In this document: piece after piece, positions 23,227 to 32,747 of the stretch
Numbering within the stretch: position 1 is the first letter of the stretch
Layout: every line of letters begins with the position of its first letter
DNA from: JAVBSX01 sp051660685
GTDB taxonomy: Bacteria > Planctomycetota > Planctomycetia > Pirellulales > Thermoguttaceae
Assembly: GCA_051660685.1 (NCBI GenBank)
Contig: JBOFQB010000098.1
Location: forward strand, 1-64,000
Reading direction: 5' to 3'
DNA length: 64,000 nt
The notes under the pieces: model-generated
What the model was told of the DNA's origin: nothing
The model's database searches: none
The model's input: the letters and a program-made list of their open reading frames with translations, nothing else
Made by a program: the position numbers and the translations under genes

Positions 23227-24126
23227 ATGGGATCAGGGTCCGACTTTGTCGTTGAAACACGAAACCTGACAAAAATTTATCGGGATTTCTGGGGTCGTCA
23301 GAAAGTACGCGCCCTTAAAGCACTCGACCTCGAAATTCGTCGAGGAGAGGTTTTTGGTCTGCTCGGTCCGAACGGTTCGGGTAAAACAACAACGATTAAA
23401 CTTCTCTTGGGGCTTTTGTTTCCAACGAGCGGGGACATCTTTGTTCTTGGGAAAAAGGCGACCGATGTTGAGAAAAATCAGAAAATAGGGTACTTACCTG
23501 AAGAATCCTATCTTTATCGATTTCTCAACGCCGAAGAAACGCTCGATTTTTATGGTCGTCTCTTCAAACTTCCTGGGGCGGTCCGACGACAACGGGTTTC
23601 GCAGCTGATTACTATGGTCGGTCTGGAATCCGCCCGAAAACGCCAACTTCGTGAATACTCCAAAGGAATGTCCCGGCGTATTGGTTTAGCACAAGCTCTG
23701 ATTAACGATCCTGAGTTGATTTTGTTGGACGAACCAACAAGTGGATTGGACCCGATTGGGACGCGGAATATGAAAGACTTGATTCTGGAGCTGAAATCAC
23801 AAGGCAAAACCGTCATCATGTCCAGTCATCTTCTCGCCGACGTTCAGGATGTTTGTGACCGAATCGGTATTCTTTATCAGGGCGAGTTGAAAGAATTGGG
23901 TCGGGTCGAGGATTTGTTGAAAATTTCGGACCAAACGGAAATCCGAGCGTCGGGACTGAGTGATTCGGCCCGAAAGAAAATCGAAGCGATCATTGCAGAA
24001 GACAAGAGCAAGTTGTTGTTTTCAGGACATCCAACAACGACGTTGGAAGATTTGTTCCTTAACATTATTGCGGAAAGTGAAGCCCGACCTGGTTTGCGTG
24101 TTCGGGGAGGAGGGGATAAGGCATGA
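23227..24126 (+). CDS. ABC transporter ATP-binding protein (299 aa)
   Basis: A cytoplasmic ATPase with Walker A GPNGSGKTT, signature YSKGMSRR, Walker B ELILLDEPTSGLD and switch SSHLLAD, of the ABC-2 exporter type. GAGG lies seven bases before the ATG. The stop overlaps the next start (ATGA at 24123-24126), so translation of the ATPase and permease is probably coupled. It begins a rightward set with the permease, a membrane-anchored helical protein and a GlcD-like oxidase, divergent from the GntR operon; no clear consensus promoter was found in this direction. Confidence 0.95.
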   Translation: MGSGSDFVVETRNLTKIYRDFWGRQKVRALKALDLEIRRGEVFGLLGPNGSGKTTTIKLLLGLLFPTSGDIFVLGKKATDVEKNQKIGYLPEESYLYRFLNAEETLDFYGRLFKLPGAVRRQRVSQLITMVGLESARKRQLREYSKGMSRRIGLAQALINDPELILLDEPTSGLDPIGTRNMKDLILELKSQGKTVIMSSHLLADVQDVCDRIGILYQGELKELGRVEDLLKISDQTEIRASGLSDSARKKIEAIIAEDKSKLLFSGHPTTTLEDLFLNIIAESEARPGLRVRGGGDKA

Positions 24127-26087
24127 TTTTAGAGAAAAAAGTTCTTCCATTTGAACAATGGATCGGACCTGCGTTTTTGCATTGGGCAGGCGCAATGGGA
24201 ATTCTCCTGCTCCTCGCCCTCATTGTCAGCTTTATCATTGCTGTTCTAAGATACGGATTCCGTTCCTCGTTCGTGTTTTGGATTCAGGCAATTCAGCGCG
24301 GTTTTGCCGATTTTTTCCTTCTCTCGCCCCGTCGAACTTGGGCAATTGCGAGATTGACCGTCAAAGAGTCAATCCGACGTCGCGTGCTTATCGTTTGTCT
24401 TGTTTTTTTGGTCATCCTCATGTTCGCCGGTTGGTATCTCGATCCAAGCGGTTTGGACCCGGCCCGACTCTACCTTTCTTTTGTTCTCTCGGCAACCAGT
24501 TACCTTGTCCTCTTGTTGGGACTCTTTTTAAGTGCATTTGGTTTGCCGACCGAAATTAAGACGAAAACAATTTACACGATTGTGACGAAACCTGTTCGTC
24601 CAAGTGAAATCGTTTTAGGGCGGATGTTGGGTGTGACCGTTGTCGGTTCGGTTATTTTGGCGTTTATGACGATTATGAGTTATTTTTTCGTCAACGAAAC
24701 ATTGAATCATCGACACATATTAACAGAGCAAGCGGATTTGACGGAAGTACCGAAACCTGGAGGGATTGGGGCGGATAATCCGCGCCGTTTGATACAGCAG
24801 GGAGAGACCCGAATTGCGAACGCACATCGACATCGTGTTGAAATCTATGCAGATGGTTCTTCATACGTCGATATGGTTAATGGACATACACATACCGTTC
24901 GTGTTGAAGAAGGATCGGACCGACAGAAGCGTTATATTGTCGAACCGGCTGTTGGAACGATGCAAGCGCGAGTACCGGTTTATGGAAAGTTGCTTTTTAG
25001 GGGCCAAGATGGTTGGGAAACGGATCGAGGGGTCAATACCGGCAATGAATGGGGGTATCGTAGTTACATTAGTGGAGGGGGAGTTGGTCTCAGTGTAGGT
25101 TCAGGAGCTCCCAAAGACGTTGCCAATCAGAATGCGGCCTTTTGGACATTTTCGGAGATTACCCCGGAAAAATTTCCAAATGGATTACCAATTGAAATGA
25201 CGTTTTGGGTTTTCAGGACGCATAAAGGGGATATTGAGAAACGGATCAATGCAACATTGTCGTTGAGGAATCCGCAAACAGGTCTTTTTGTCGATGTTGC
25301 GCCTTTTAGTACGGATGAACGTTTAACGAAGTCGCTTTTTATACCTCGTGAGATTGAGTCGGGTTTCGCAGAAATCACGCAGAATCGAAAACGGTTGCCG
25401 AATACGGGCAAAGAGATTTTTACACCGTCGGATGCAGAGTGTGAACGGAATGAGGTCTTGACAGCGAAACGTCCATTTGATCTTTTTGAAGATTTATGTT
25501 CGGACGGAAATCTTGAGATATGGTTGCGTTGCGACGACATTCGTCAATATATTGGGGTTGCAGAAGCGGATTTGTATATTCGAGGGGAAGATGCGTCGAT
25601 TCTTCTGAATTTTGCGAAAGGTTTCTTTGGTATTTGGCAACAGATGGTGTTGGTGATTGCTTTTGGAGTCGTGCTGAGCACGTTTTTGAGTGGACCGGTT
25701 TCCATGCTCGCAACATTGGGGATTACGGTTGCTGGATTTTTCAAGTCGCTTTTGCTCAGTATAGGACTTCTGCGAGAACTTGGCGGGGGACCGACAGAAG
25801 CGTTTGTCCGATTGGTGACGCAGAAGAATCTGGTGATTGATCTTCCAACCGGTTTTTCGACGACCTTCGTCAAAGCGGTTGATTTTATATTGGGGATGTT
25901 TCTTGCGATTATCGCGCAGGTTATTCCCCCCCTTTCCGATTTTTATTTGAACTATTTGGCCCTTTCGAGCGGATTTGATATACCGATCAATTGGTTGTTG
26001 CAGAATTTAATGGTGACATTGGGTTATGCGTTTCCATTGTTTATTACAGGTTATCTTATTTTGAGTCGGCGTGAAATCGCAAGGTAA
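24123..26087 (+). CDS. ABC-2-type transporter permease with large extracytoplasmic insert (654 aa)
   Basis: Transmembrane helices cluster at the N-terminus (residues about 20-45, 90-110, 120-145 and 170-195) and again in the last 160 residues. Between them lies a soluble domain of about 300 residues, beginning near HRHILTEQ and ending near LYIRGEDAS, that should face the periplasm. The IKTKTIYTIVTKPVRPSEIVLGR segment is typical of ABC-2 permeases and couples to the ATPase. The start overlaps the ATPase stop by four bases. The insert is His/Gly-rich at its start and could bind substrate or a partner such as the next gene product. The substrate is not evident. Confidence 0.88.
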   Translation: MILEKKVLPFEQWIGPAFLHWAGAMGILLLLALIVSFIIAVLRYGFRSSFVFWIQAIQRGFADFFLLSPRRTWAIARLTVKESIRRRVLIVCLVFLVILMFAGWYLDPSGLDPARLYLSFVLSATSYLVLLLGLFLSAFGLPTEIKTKTIYTIVTKPVRPSEIVLGRMLGVTVVGSVILAFMTIMSYFFVNETLNHRHILTEQADLTEVPKPGGIGADNPRRLIQQGETRIANAHRHRVEIYADGSSYVDMVNGHTHTVRVEEGSDRQKRYIVEPAVGTMQARVPVYGKLLFRGQDGWETDRGVNTGNEWGYRSYISGGGVGLSVGSGAPKDVANQNAAFWTFSEITPEKFPNGLPIEMTFWVFRTHKGDIEKRINATLSLRNPQTGLFVDVAPFSTDERLTKSLFIPREIESGFAEITQNRKRLPNTGKEIFTPSDAECERNEVLTAKRPFDLFEDLCSDGNLEIWLRCDDIRQYIGVAEADLYIRGEDASILLNFAKGFFGIWQQMVLVIAFGVVLSTFLSGPVSMLATLGITVAGFFKSLLLSIGLLRELGGGPTEAFVRLVTQKNLVIDLPTGFSTTFVKAVDFILGMFLAIIAQVIPPLSDFYLNYLALSSGFDIPINWLLQNLMVTLGYAFPLFITGYLILSRREIAR

Positions 26088-26120
26088 AAGGGAGAACAGG
26101 ATATACAGGAGAGAGAAGTC

Positions 26121-28433
26121 ATGACAGCACAACGAGCGTATTATCGTCGAATATTTTATGGTGTGATTATTTTGGTTCTACTTTTGCCGTTGTACCTTTT
26201 AGGACGTCCGGCGACGTTGCGTATGACGCCGGACGGACTGCAAGTGCAGCAGGGCGGGGTTTTGGCGAAGATTCTTGCGGAAGAGGAGTTGGCTTCTTCG
26301 CAGGTTGGTGAGATTGACCCGGCAAGTAGTGCGATCCAGTTGGCGACGTTTGGACTGAAAGGAGTTGCAATTGCGATTCTTTGGAATCAGTCGCAGGAGT
26401 TTCAGAAGAAACGGGATTGGAACAATGTGATTGCGGCGAGCAACCAGTTGATTCGTCTGGAACCGCATTTCACGTCGATTTGGGAATTTGTCAGTTGGCA
26501 ATTTGCGTATAATGCGTCGGCACAATTTGATGATTACCGTGAACGGTATCGTTGGGTGATTCGCGGATTCGATTTTGTTGTGGACGGAACGAAATACAAT
26601 CGGACCTCGCCGATTCTTTTTCACAAAGCGGGTTGGACGATTTCGCAGCGATTGGGAATTGCCGACGAGAAGGAGCAATTTCGGCGATTATTTCGGGAAG
26701 ATGATGATTTTCATACTCGATACCACACTCCTTCATTGGCGGAGAGGGACAACTGGCGGATTGGTCGGAATTGGTATTTGCAGTCAGAGGACATGGTTCA
26801 GAATGGGGCAAATCTCGGGAAGATGTCGGAACCGTTGTTTTACATGCATTCTCGCATGAACTTAATTCATTATGTCCAATGGAGGGAGTTGGAGGGATTT
26901 TTTGGTGAGGATGGTCAAGGAGAGGAAATCAAGGCATTATGGGATGTTGCGGAGCAAGCATGGAGAGACTATGGTCGCAAGGAGTTTAAGACACCGATTC
27001 AGAAGCAGGATGGAACGTATTGGATGACATCGTTCTTACGATATGATGACTGCACGGAGCAGATTGCGGAGCTGACGAAAGAATTGCAGGGGTTGGAACC
27101 GGGACTTTTGGAGCGATTGGTGCTTGAGAACTGGGAAAAATTGCGAGAACGTTCCAATGGAGAAGCGTTACAAGCAAGTCTTTTGGAATGGTTGGCGGAA
27201 GGGGGCGATCAGGCGACGATTATTCGAGCTTATTTGGACGAGAAGGAGCCGGGTTGGGTTGATCGTTTTCTCGAAATTCAGGATCAGACACGTCGGGCTA
27301 TATTGGGTGTTGATGCTGGTATTCTGGAGAAGCCCTCTGTGTTGTTGACCGATCAGGAAGAGGCCGTTGTGACGAATATGGGGAATGTTTATCAACGGTT
27401 GATAGGGGAAGCGAGGTCGCAATTTCATGATTTTACCGTCAAGTTAATCGTCGATAACATATCAGATCGTGATTTACGCGGTCGGGCGTTGGAAATCCAG
27501 AATGAGATTGCTGGATTGGACCTTGAGAAGCAGGTTTCGCAGTCAATCCGTGAACTGGTCAATTACCCTCATCGAATCCGGGAATTTAGATTTGAAAAAC
27601 AGGATGATGCGATTCAGGCCCGTCGAAAGGTTTTTGAGGGGCGAAAGGTCTTTCGGGAAGGGGAGCTGAGTATGTCTGACCGACTTTGGGTTGAAGCCCT
27701 CCAACATTGGGAGAACATGGTCGAGACCCCTGAATTTGGTGAAATGGTGAAGGAGGATTGGTTGTTTACACGAGATATTCTGGAATTTTTGGACCGGTAT
27801 GTGGTTATTCTCGATGCTCGTGAAAAGGTGTTTCCTGAACACTATCCCTTACGAGCATTTGTCAAACGCAATTTGATTCGTGATATGCAGTATACTGGTC
27901 AGGACAAGAAAGCCGAGATGTTGGAGGAATTGCTGGAAAAAGGAGAATATGAACAGGTAATGGTTGGTGTTAAATCCTTGTTGCAGGATTTAACGACATT
28001 GAATCAGATCAATCAACACATGAAATTGGGAGCCGTTCCAGAGATAAAGGAAGCGTCGATCAAAGCGGTTTCGGTTTTTGTTCGTTGTCTGATGCAGTTG
28101 GGACAACCAATTCCAAAGACATTACCAGATGTTACATTGAGGTTGTATGTTGATTTGATGCTCAAACATGATCCTTTACAATGGAAAGCGGTTGAGCTTT
28201 CTAACACGGGTCTTTCCTTATGTGCCGATGAGCAGTATGCCGCTTCACAGCAAATGTTGGAACAGGCGGTTGAACAATGGAACCAAGTGTTACATCGTTA
28301 TCCTTTATTGTATTCACAACCTTCCTCCGTTTATTATGGTGTGATTGGTCGGGTTGCACAAAGTTACAAGAAGACCCTCGAAATGCAAGGTAAGGGACTT
28401 CCTGAGAATTTTACGTTGGGGATGTTTTTGTAG
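26121..28433 (+). CDS. Membrane-anchored helical protein of the ABC cluster (770 aa)
   Basis: I know this only as a planctomycete-type protein without a function. One N-terminal transmembrane helix (GVIILVLLLPLYLLG) anchors a long, mostly helical body. The early segment (AIAILWNQSQEFQKKRDWNNVIAASNQLIRLEPHF) resembles a TPR-like repeat, and many Trp and Arg residues are spaced through the rest. AGGAGAGAGAAG lies upstream of the ATG, and the gap after the permease stop is 33 bases, so cotranscription is likely. It may be a periplasmic partner of the ABC permease. Confidence 0.72.
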   Translation: MTAQRAYYRRIFYGVIILVLLLPLYLLGRPATLRMTPDGLQVQQGGVLAKILAEEELASSQVGEIDPASSAIQLATFGLKGVAIAILWNQSQEFQKKRDWNNVIAASNQLIRLEPHFTSIWEFVSWQFAYNASAQFDDYRERYRWVIRGFDFVVDGTKYNRTSPILFHKAGWTISQRLGIADEKEQFRRLFREDDDFHTRYHTPSLAERDNWRIGRNWYLQSEDMVQNGANLGKMSEPLFYMHSRMNLIHYVQWRELEGFFGEDGQGEEIKALWDVAEQAWRDYGRKEFKTPIQKQDGTYWMTSFLRYDDCTEQIAELTKELQGLEPGLLERLVLENWEKLRERSNGEALQASLLEWLAEGGDQATIIRAYLDEKEPGWVDRFLEIQDQTRRAILGVDAGILEKPSVLLTDQEEAVVTNMGNVYQRLIGEARSQFHDFTVKLIVDNISDRDLRGRALEIQNEIAGLDLEKQVSQSIRELVNYPHRIREFRFEKQDDAIQARRKVFEGRKVFREGELSMSDRLWVEALQHWENMVETPEFGEMVKEDWLFTRDILEFLDRYVVILDAREKVFPEHYPLRAFVKRNLIRDMQYTGQDKKAEMLEELLEKGEYEQVMVGVKSLLQDLTTLNQINQHMKLGAVPEIKEASIKAVSVFVRCLMQLGQPIPKTLPDVTLRLYVDLMLKHDPLQWKAVELSNTGLSLCADEQYAASQQMLEQAVEQWNQVLHRYPLLYSQPSSVYYGVIGRVAQSYKKTLEMQGKGLPENFTLGMFL

Positions 28434-28469
28434 ACGACACCGACCGAGAAAGCAACCGAATAAGGAAAG

Positions 28470-30350
28470 ATGTCACGATTGTCCCCCCAACAATCCCGAT
28501 TGCAGGATGATCTTCGCGGTTTGATCGAGGGGGAAGTTCGTTGTGATGTTGTGACTCAACAACTTTATGCAACGGATGCTAGTCCTTTTGAGATACGACC
28601 GCAAGGAGTTGTTTGGCCCCGGACAAGGGATGATGTTGTGCAATGTGTTCGATATGCGGGGGAAAACAACATATCGATTCATGCAAGAGGATCGGGGACA
28701 GGTCGAAATGGGGGGGCACTTGGAAAGGGGCTGATTCTTGATTTTTCCCGTTATATGAGGCGTGTGATTCATTCGGAGGAGGATTGGGTTCGTGTTCAGC
28801 CGGGTTTGACATTGAGCCGTTTGAATCAGCATCTTGGGCGGTTGCATCAACGCCGGATCGGTCCTGATCCGGGTTTTCGACCAACGACAACTTTGGGGAG
28901 TGTTTTGGGGGGAGATGGAGCCGGTTCTCGTTGGTTGAAATACGGTTCGCCCCGCAATCATGTGCGTTCGTTGGAAGTGGTTTTGGCGAACGGAGAGGTG
29001 TTGGAATTGCATTGTCCTGACTTTGCAATGAAGTTGTACGGACAAGAAGGGATTGGGATTGGAGAAGAAAATGCCTCTTTGAATCGGCAGACATTGTTGA
29101 ACCGGCAATTGTTGAATCGGCAAAGGACGTTGGATCGCTCTGTTGCTGAAGAAGACGGGCAGTCGGTTTTTTCGGGAAGTCTCAACCGTCTCAATCACGA
29201 GCTAAAATCGATTTTAAGTCCGGTCCAACAAGAAATTGGACGATTGCAGCTGGAGAACCGGCCGGATCGGTCAGGATACCGTTTGAACGGCGTGTTGTCT
29301 GGTATCTCAACGTCGATTGGAACGGTCACGTCGCCTTATCGTTCTGACGACCTTACATTGCAAGCGTCAAACGGTTTGACGCCGGAAATTTCAAATGGTC
29401 TTGAATCGAATCGGTCGCAATCGGTCACGCAAATAGTCGCGCAAACCGTTGAGCAATCGGTCGATTGGTCACGATTGTTCGTTGGAAGTGAGGGAACACT
29501 CGGTCTGATTACAGAAGCAACCCTTAAAACAGTTCCACTTCCGTTTGCCGAAAATAGCGTTCTGTTACTTTTTGACTCGCTCGAACAGGCCGTTCGGTCG
29601 ATTCCTCGCATTCTTGATTATCAGCCCTCTGTTTGCGATTTAATGGATCGACGTCGGGTCAATATGGTCCGGGATGAAGACAAACGGGCGCAGCTCTATC
29701 TTCCCCAAGAGTCTGAAGCCGCAATTCTTGTTGAAGTGGATGATGAAACCAACAGAGGGGTTCAGGATCGATTACTTGAACTGGTTGAGGGGATACAAAC
29801 GAGTGAAAAAGCCTGTTTTGGAACCTGTGTTGCCGAAGAAGAACAGGAACGGTTCCTCTTTCGATCCTTTTTTGATCGAGGTGAACTCGCCCTTGCCCGA
29901 ATGCCGTATACCGTTTACTCTCTTCCCCTCATCAACGGTATTTTCGTCCCTGTTGAAAAGATGCCGCATTTTCTGCTCAATATACAGAACTTGTGTAAAC
30001 GCAATGAGGTTTCAGCGTCCTTTTTCGGGCCGATTGGTCAAGGTCAGTTGGACATCCAACTCCTCATTCCTCGTTCCTGCGATTCGATTGCCGATCTGTT
30101 GAATCACTTATGCCGGGAACTGTTTGTTGAAGTGTTACATCACAACGGTTCGATCAGTTGTTCAGGTGTACTTGGCATAACGGGAACACCTTTCCTACGT
30201 TTACAGCATGAACTGTTGTACCCCTTTTTCCGCCAAATCAAAGAGTTGCTCGATCCGCAACAAATTTTGAACCCGGGAAAGGTCGTTGCCAGTTCCATTG
30301 AAGAGGAATCCGATTGGAGTCGGTTATTACGCCTAAAAAAAGGGGGGTAA
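28470..30350 (+). CDS. GlcD-like FAD-binding oxidase (626 aa)
   Basis: An FAD-linked oxidase of the 2-hydroxyacid dehydrogenase type. The PCMH FAD-binding domain shows ARGSGTGRNGGALGKG, PDPGFRPTTTLGSVLGGDGAG and YGSPRNHVRSLEVVLANGEV. SEGTLGLITEATLKT follows, and the C-terminal FAD-oxidase part ends in LLDPQQILNPGKV. A stretch of about 110 residues (about 193-330) between YGQEG and DWSRLFVGSEG is longer and more repetitive than I would expect; it contains LNRQ repeats encoded by tandem 15-base units. The protein stops after the oxidase domain and lacks the C-terminal Fe-S domain fused to many relatives. AAGGA precedes the ATG. It follows the ABC cluster by 36 bases. The substrate is unknown. 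Confidence 0.88.
   Translation: MSRLSPQQSRLQDDLRGLIEGEVRCDVVTQQLYATDASPFEIRPQGVVWPRTRDDVVQCVRYAGENNISIHARGSGTGRNGGALGKGLILDFSRYMRRVIHSEEDWVRVQPGLTLSRLNQHLGRLHQRRIGPDPGFRPTTTLGSVLGGDGAGSRWLKYGSPRNHVRSLEVVLANGEVLELHCPDFAMKLYGQEGIGIGEENASLNRQTLLNRQLLNRQRTLDRSVAEEDGQSVFSGSLNRLNHELKSILSPVQQEIGRLQLENRPDRSGYRLNGVLSGISTSIGTVTSPYRSDDLTLQASNGLTPEISNGLESNRSQSVTQIVAQTVEQSVDWSRLFVGSEGTLGLITEATLKTVPLPFAENSVLLLFDSLEQAVRSIPRILDYQPSVCDLMDRRRVNMVRDEDKRAQLYLPQESEAAILVEVDDETNRGVQDRLLELVEGIQTSEKACFGTCVAEEEQERFLFRSFFDRGELALARMPYTVYSLPLINGIFVPVEKMPHFLLNIQNLCKRNEVSASFFGPIGQGQLDIQLLIPRSCDSIADLLNHLCRELFVEVLHHNGSISCSGVLGITGTPFLRLQHELLYPFFRQIKELLDPQQILNPGKVVASSIEEESDWSRLLRLKKGG
29094..29123 (+). repeat. 15-bp tandem repeat inside the FAD oxidase gene
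   Basis: TTGTTGAACCGGCAA is followed directly by the same unit with one change, and a diverged partial unit precedes it. The unit encodes LLNRQ and keeps frame, so slippage would alter the linker length only. Confidence 0.75.
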
Positions 30351-30609
30351 GGTTAGATGTGTTTTTGACCCGATTGAACGGGATACCTCGACGTATTCAC
30401 GATTTTGCGGTATAACAATTCTTACGGTATAACGAAAATGCGCTCAATCGTCTCTGTTTTTTCAAAATGGACCCGGGTCAAAATTAGTTTTGCCCTTTTT
30501 GTGGAAACAGACCGACAAAATGCGGTTGAAACCCTTTTAACGGTATAATTTAATTTGACACGGTTCCAAAGAATTATTCTGGAAACTCCAACAAAAACGT
30601 ACACGAACA
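30351..30609 (+). promoter_or_regulatory. proA upstream region with three CGGTATAAY elements
   Basis: No gene is seen. CGGTATAAC occurs at 30408-30417 and 30424-30433, and CGGTATAAT at 30540-30549, the last about 60 bases before proA. TATAAT at 30544-30549 is a perfect -10 box but lacks a clear -35 at standard spacing. The same motif recurs at 43036 and, leftward, at 12784 and 12807. Confidence 0.4.
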
Positions 30610-31869
30610 ATGATGAAACTGCCTGATTACTGTCGAACGGTTGCCGAAAATGCGAAAGAAGCATCTTATGGAATGTCGCTCATTACTGGAGAGCAGAAGA
30701 ATCATTGGTTGAAAACGGTTGCCCGAATGATTAAAGAACAGGAAACGGCGATTCTTTATGAGAATCAGAAGGATTTGGATGCTGCGCCCGGGTTTGGTCT
30801 GACGGATGCTGAGACGGACCGATTGCTGTTGAATCCGAAACGACTTTTGGGCATCATTCACGCTCTTGAAGAGATCGCAATGTTTCCCGACCCGATTGGA
30901 AGTATCATTGAATCGAAAATCCGTCCTAACGGTCTGGAAGTACAAAAAGTCCGCGTCCCGCTTGGAGTTGTCTTCTTTATTTATGAATCACGTCCGAATG
31001 TAACCCCGGATGCAGCTGCAATTTGTGTGAAAAGCTCCAACGCCGTTATTTTGCGGGGCGGAAAAGAAGCATTTCATTCCAACATGATGTTTGCCCGATT
31101 GTTGCAGGAAGCAGGAAGAGAAGCAGGACTGCCTGAACATGTTGTGCAACTTGTTGAAACGACAGATCGAGAAGCAGTTGGTCATTTTCTCAAGATGCCC
31201 GAGTCCATTGACGTTGCGATTCCCCGGGGAGGTGAAAGTCTGATTCGCCGAGTCAGCGAAGAAGCCCAGATGCCGGTTATTAAACATTTTGCGGGCAATT
31301 GTCATGTTTATATCGATCAATACGCCGATATTGATGTTGCGGAAAAAGTGCTTATTAACGCAAAATGTCAAAGAATGGGCGTGTGTAATGCAGCAGAATC
31401 ATTGGTTGTACATCGAAGTATTGCGGAAGAGGTATTACCGCGAATTGCCGTTTCGTTGAAAAACAATGGAATTGAGATGCGAGGGGATGAAACGGTTTGT
31501 TCATTGATTGAAGAGGCTCAATCGGCGATTGAGGCGGATTACAAAAAAGAGTATCATGGACCGGTCATTTCAATCCGGGTCGTCGATTCACTCAATGCGG
31601 CGATTGAACATATCAATCGGTATAGTGATCAACACACAGAAGCGATTATTACGAAGGATTTGGCGTCCGCGCGTGAATTTGCGAGACGGATTGACAGTTC
31701 GGCGGTCATGATTAACGCAAGTACACGGTTTAATGACGGGGGAGAATTTGGGTTGGGCGCGGAAATCGGAATCAGTACCGACAAATTTCATGCAAGAGGT
31801 CCTTGCGGGATAAATGAACTGACGAGTTATAAGTATATTGTGTACGGAACGGGGCAGATCAGAGAATAA
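30610..31869 (+). CDS. proA: Gamma-glutamyl phosphate reductase (419 aa)
   Basis: This enzyme catalyses the NADPH-dependent reduction of gamma-glutamyl phosphate to glutamate semialdehyde, the second step of proline synthesis in the cytoplasm. The full-length family pattern is present: VPLGVVFFIYESRPNVTPDAAA, ILRGGKEA, IPRGGESLIRR, IKHFAGNCHVY, the catalytic-cysteine region QRMGVCNAAESL, and the C-terminal FNDGGEFGLGAEIGIST. The length matches typical ProA. ATG codons at 30610 and 30613 are equivalent choices, and no Shine-Dalgarno sequence is obvious. proB is not in the window. Confidence 0.98.
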   Translation: MMKLPDYCRTVAENAKEASYGMSLITGEQKNHWLKTVARMIKEQETAILYENQKDLDAAPGFGLTDAETDRLLLNPKRLLGIIHALEEIAMFPDPIGSIIESKIRPNGLEVQKVRVPLGVVFFIYESRPNVTPDAAAICVKSSNAVILRGGKEAFHSNMMFARLLQEAGREAGLPEHVVQLVETTDREAVGHFLKMPESIDVAIPRGGESLIRRVSEEAQMPVIKHFAGNCHVYIDQYADIDVAEKVLINAKCQRMGVCNAAESLVVHRSIAEEVLPRIAVSLKNNGIEMRGDETVCSLIEEAQSAIEADYKKEYHGPVISIRVVDSLNAAIEHINRYSDQHTEAIITKDLASAREFARRIDSSAVMINASTRFNDGGEFGLGAEIGISTDKFHARGPCGINELTSYKYIVYGTGQIRE

Positions 31870-31938
31870 TCAAATCGGCGAATACAAAAATTTGGGGAAT
31901 ACAAAAAAGAAGGGGGCGAGGAATGAAGAGGAGAGAAA

Positions 31939-32490
31939 ATGACTGATTATCGCGCAAAATTGTTGGTTGCAGCCCCTTCTTTGAGCGATCCCCAGTTCCG
32001 ACATGCGGTCGTGTTGGTCCTGTATGGTTCCGACGAAGAAGCATTTGGTTTGGTTTTGAATCGAGAGTCGGACAAACGTGTTGCTGAAATCTGGCAGAGT
32101 CTTTACGGTCAGGAATGTGCAGCGCAACAGCATTTATTTGTTGGAGGACCGGTTTTGGGACCAATGATTGCACTCCATACGAATCGGACGATTGCGGATG
32201 CAGAAATCACGACGGGTCTTTATTTTTCAACCGATAAGGACGCGATTGACGAATTGGTTGCCAATCCACTTCAGCCGTTTCGGTTATACATTGGCGGAGC
32301 TGGTTGGGGCAAGAATCAGCTCGCCGAAGAAATCAATCAGGGAGCTTGGTATGTTTTGCCGGGCAAAATGGGGGATGTGTTTGAAGACCCGACTGAAATC
32401 TGGCGGAAATCACTTGCTCGGGCCGGACATGGTTTTTTGGCAAACATGTTACATCGAAAAAATCTTTCTGATGATCCTATGATGAACTGA
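31939..32490 (+). CDS. YqgE/AlgH family protein, UPF0301 (183 aa)
   Basis: A small cytoplasmic protein of the YqgE/AlgH family, whose biochemical role is not settled (linked to alginate regulation in Pseudomonas). Family marks are LLVAAPSLSDPQFRHAVVL, GLVLNR, FVGGPV, RLYIGGAGWGKNQLAEEI and GAWYVLP. Its length is typical. GGAGAG lies six bases before the ATG. It follows proA by 69 bases in the same direction; the two are not known functional partners. Confidence 0.95.
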   Translation: MTDYRAKLLVAAPSLSDPQFRHAVVLVLYGSDEEAFGLVLNRESDKRVAEIWQSLYGQECAAQQHLFVGGPVLGPMIALHTNRTIADAEITTGLYFSTDKDAIDELVANPLQPFRLYIGGAGWGKNQLAEEINQGAWYVLPGKMGDVFEDPTEIWRKSLARAGHGFLANMLHRKNLSDDPMMN

Positions 32491-32620
32491 AAAGGCAGAA
32501 TTTTTGTGTCGATTCTGTCGATCTTGTGACAAATTCCAGAAAAAAACGCAATTTTTTAACGTTATTTTTAGAAAAACCGTTTTTTTGGTTGCAATTTTCA
32601 TGGAAATACCCGGATTTCAC

Positions 32621-32649
32621 TTGACATCCAGTTTCGGTAATGCTAGAAT
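32621..32649 (+). promoter_or_regulatory. Near-consensus promoter of the AT-hook protein gene
   Basis: TTGACA at 32621-32626, a 17-base spacer and TAGAAT at 32644-32649, with TG at the extended -10 position, make the clearest rightward promoter in the window. The predicted start is near 32656, leaving a leader of about 90 bases. The upstream DNA (32520-32600) is rich in A- and T-tracts that could act as an UP element. Confidence 0.8.
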
Positions 32650-32747
32650 GGGTTAAATGTTGCGATTGGAAATGCGTTTGCAACCTCTTGGTTGCACCTG
32701 TTTTCTTTCGCCCCTTCCTTTTTTGTTTCTTTTGATTGGAAAATAAC

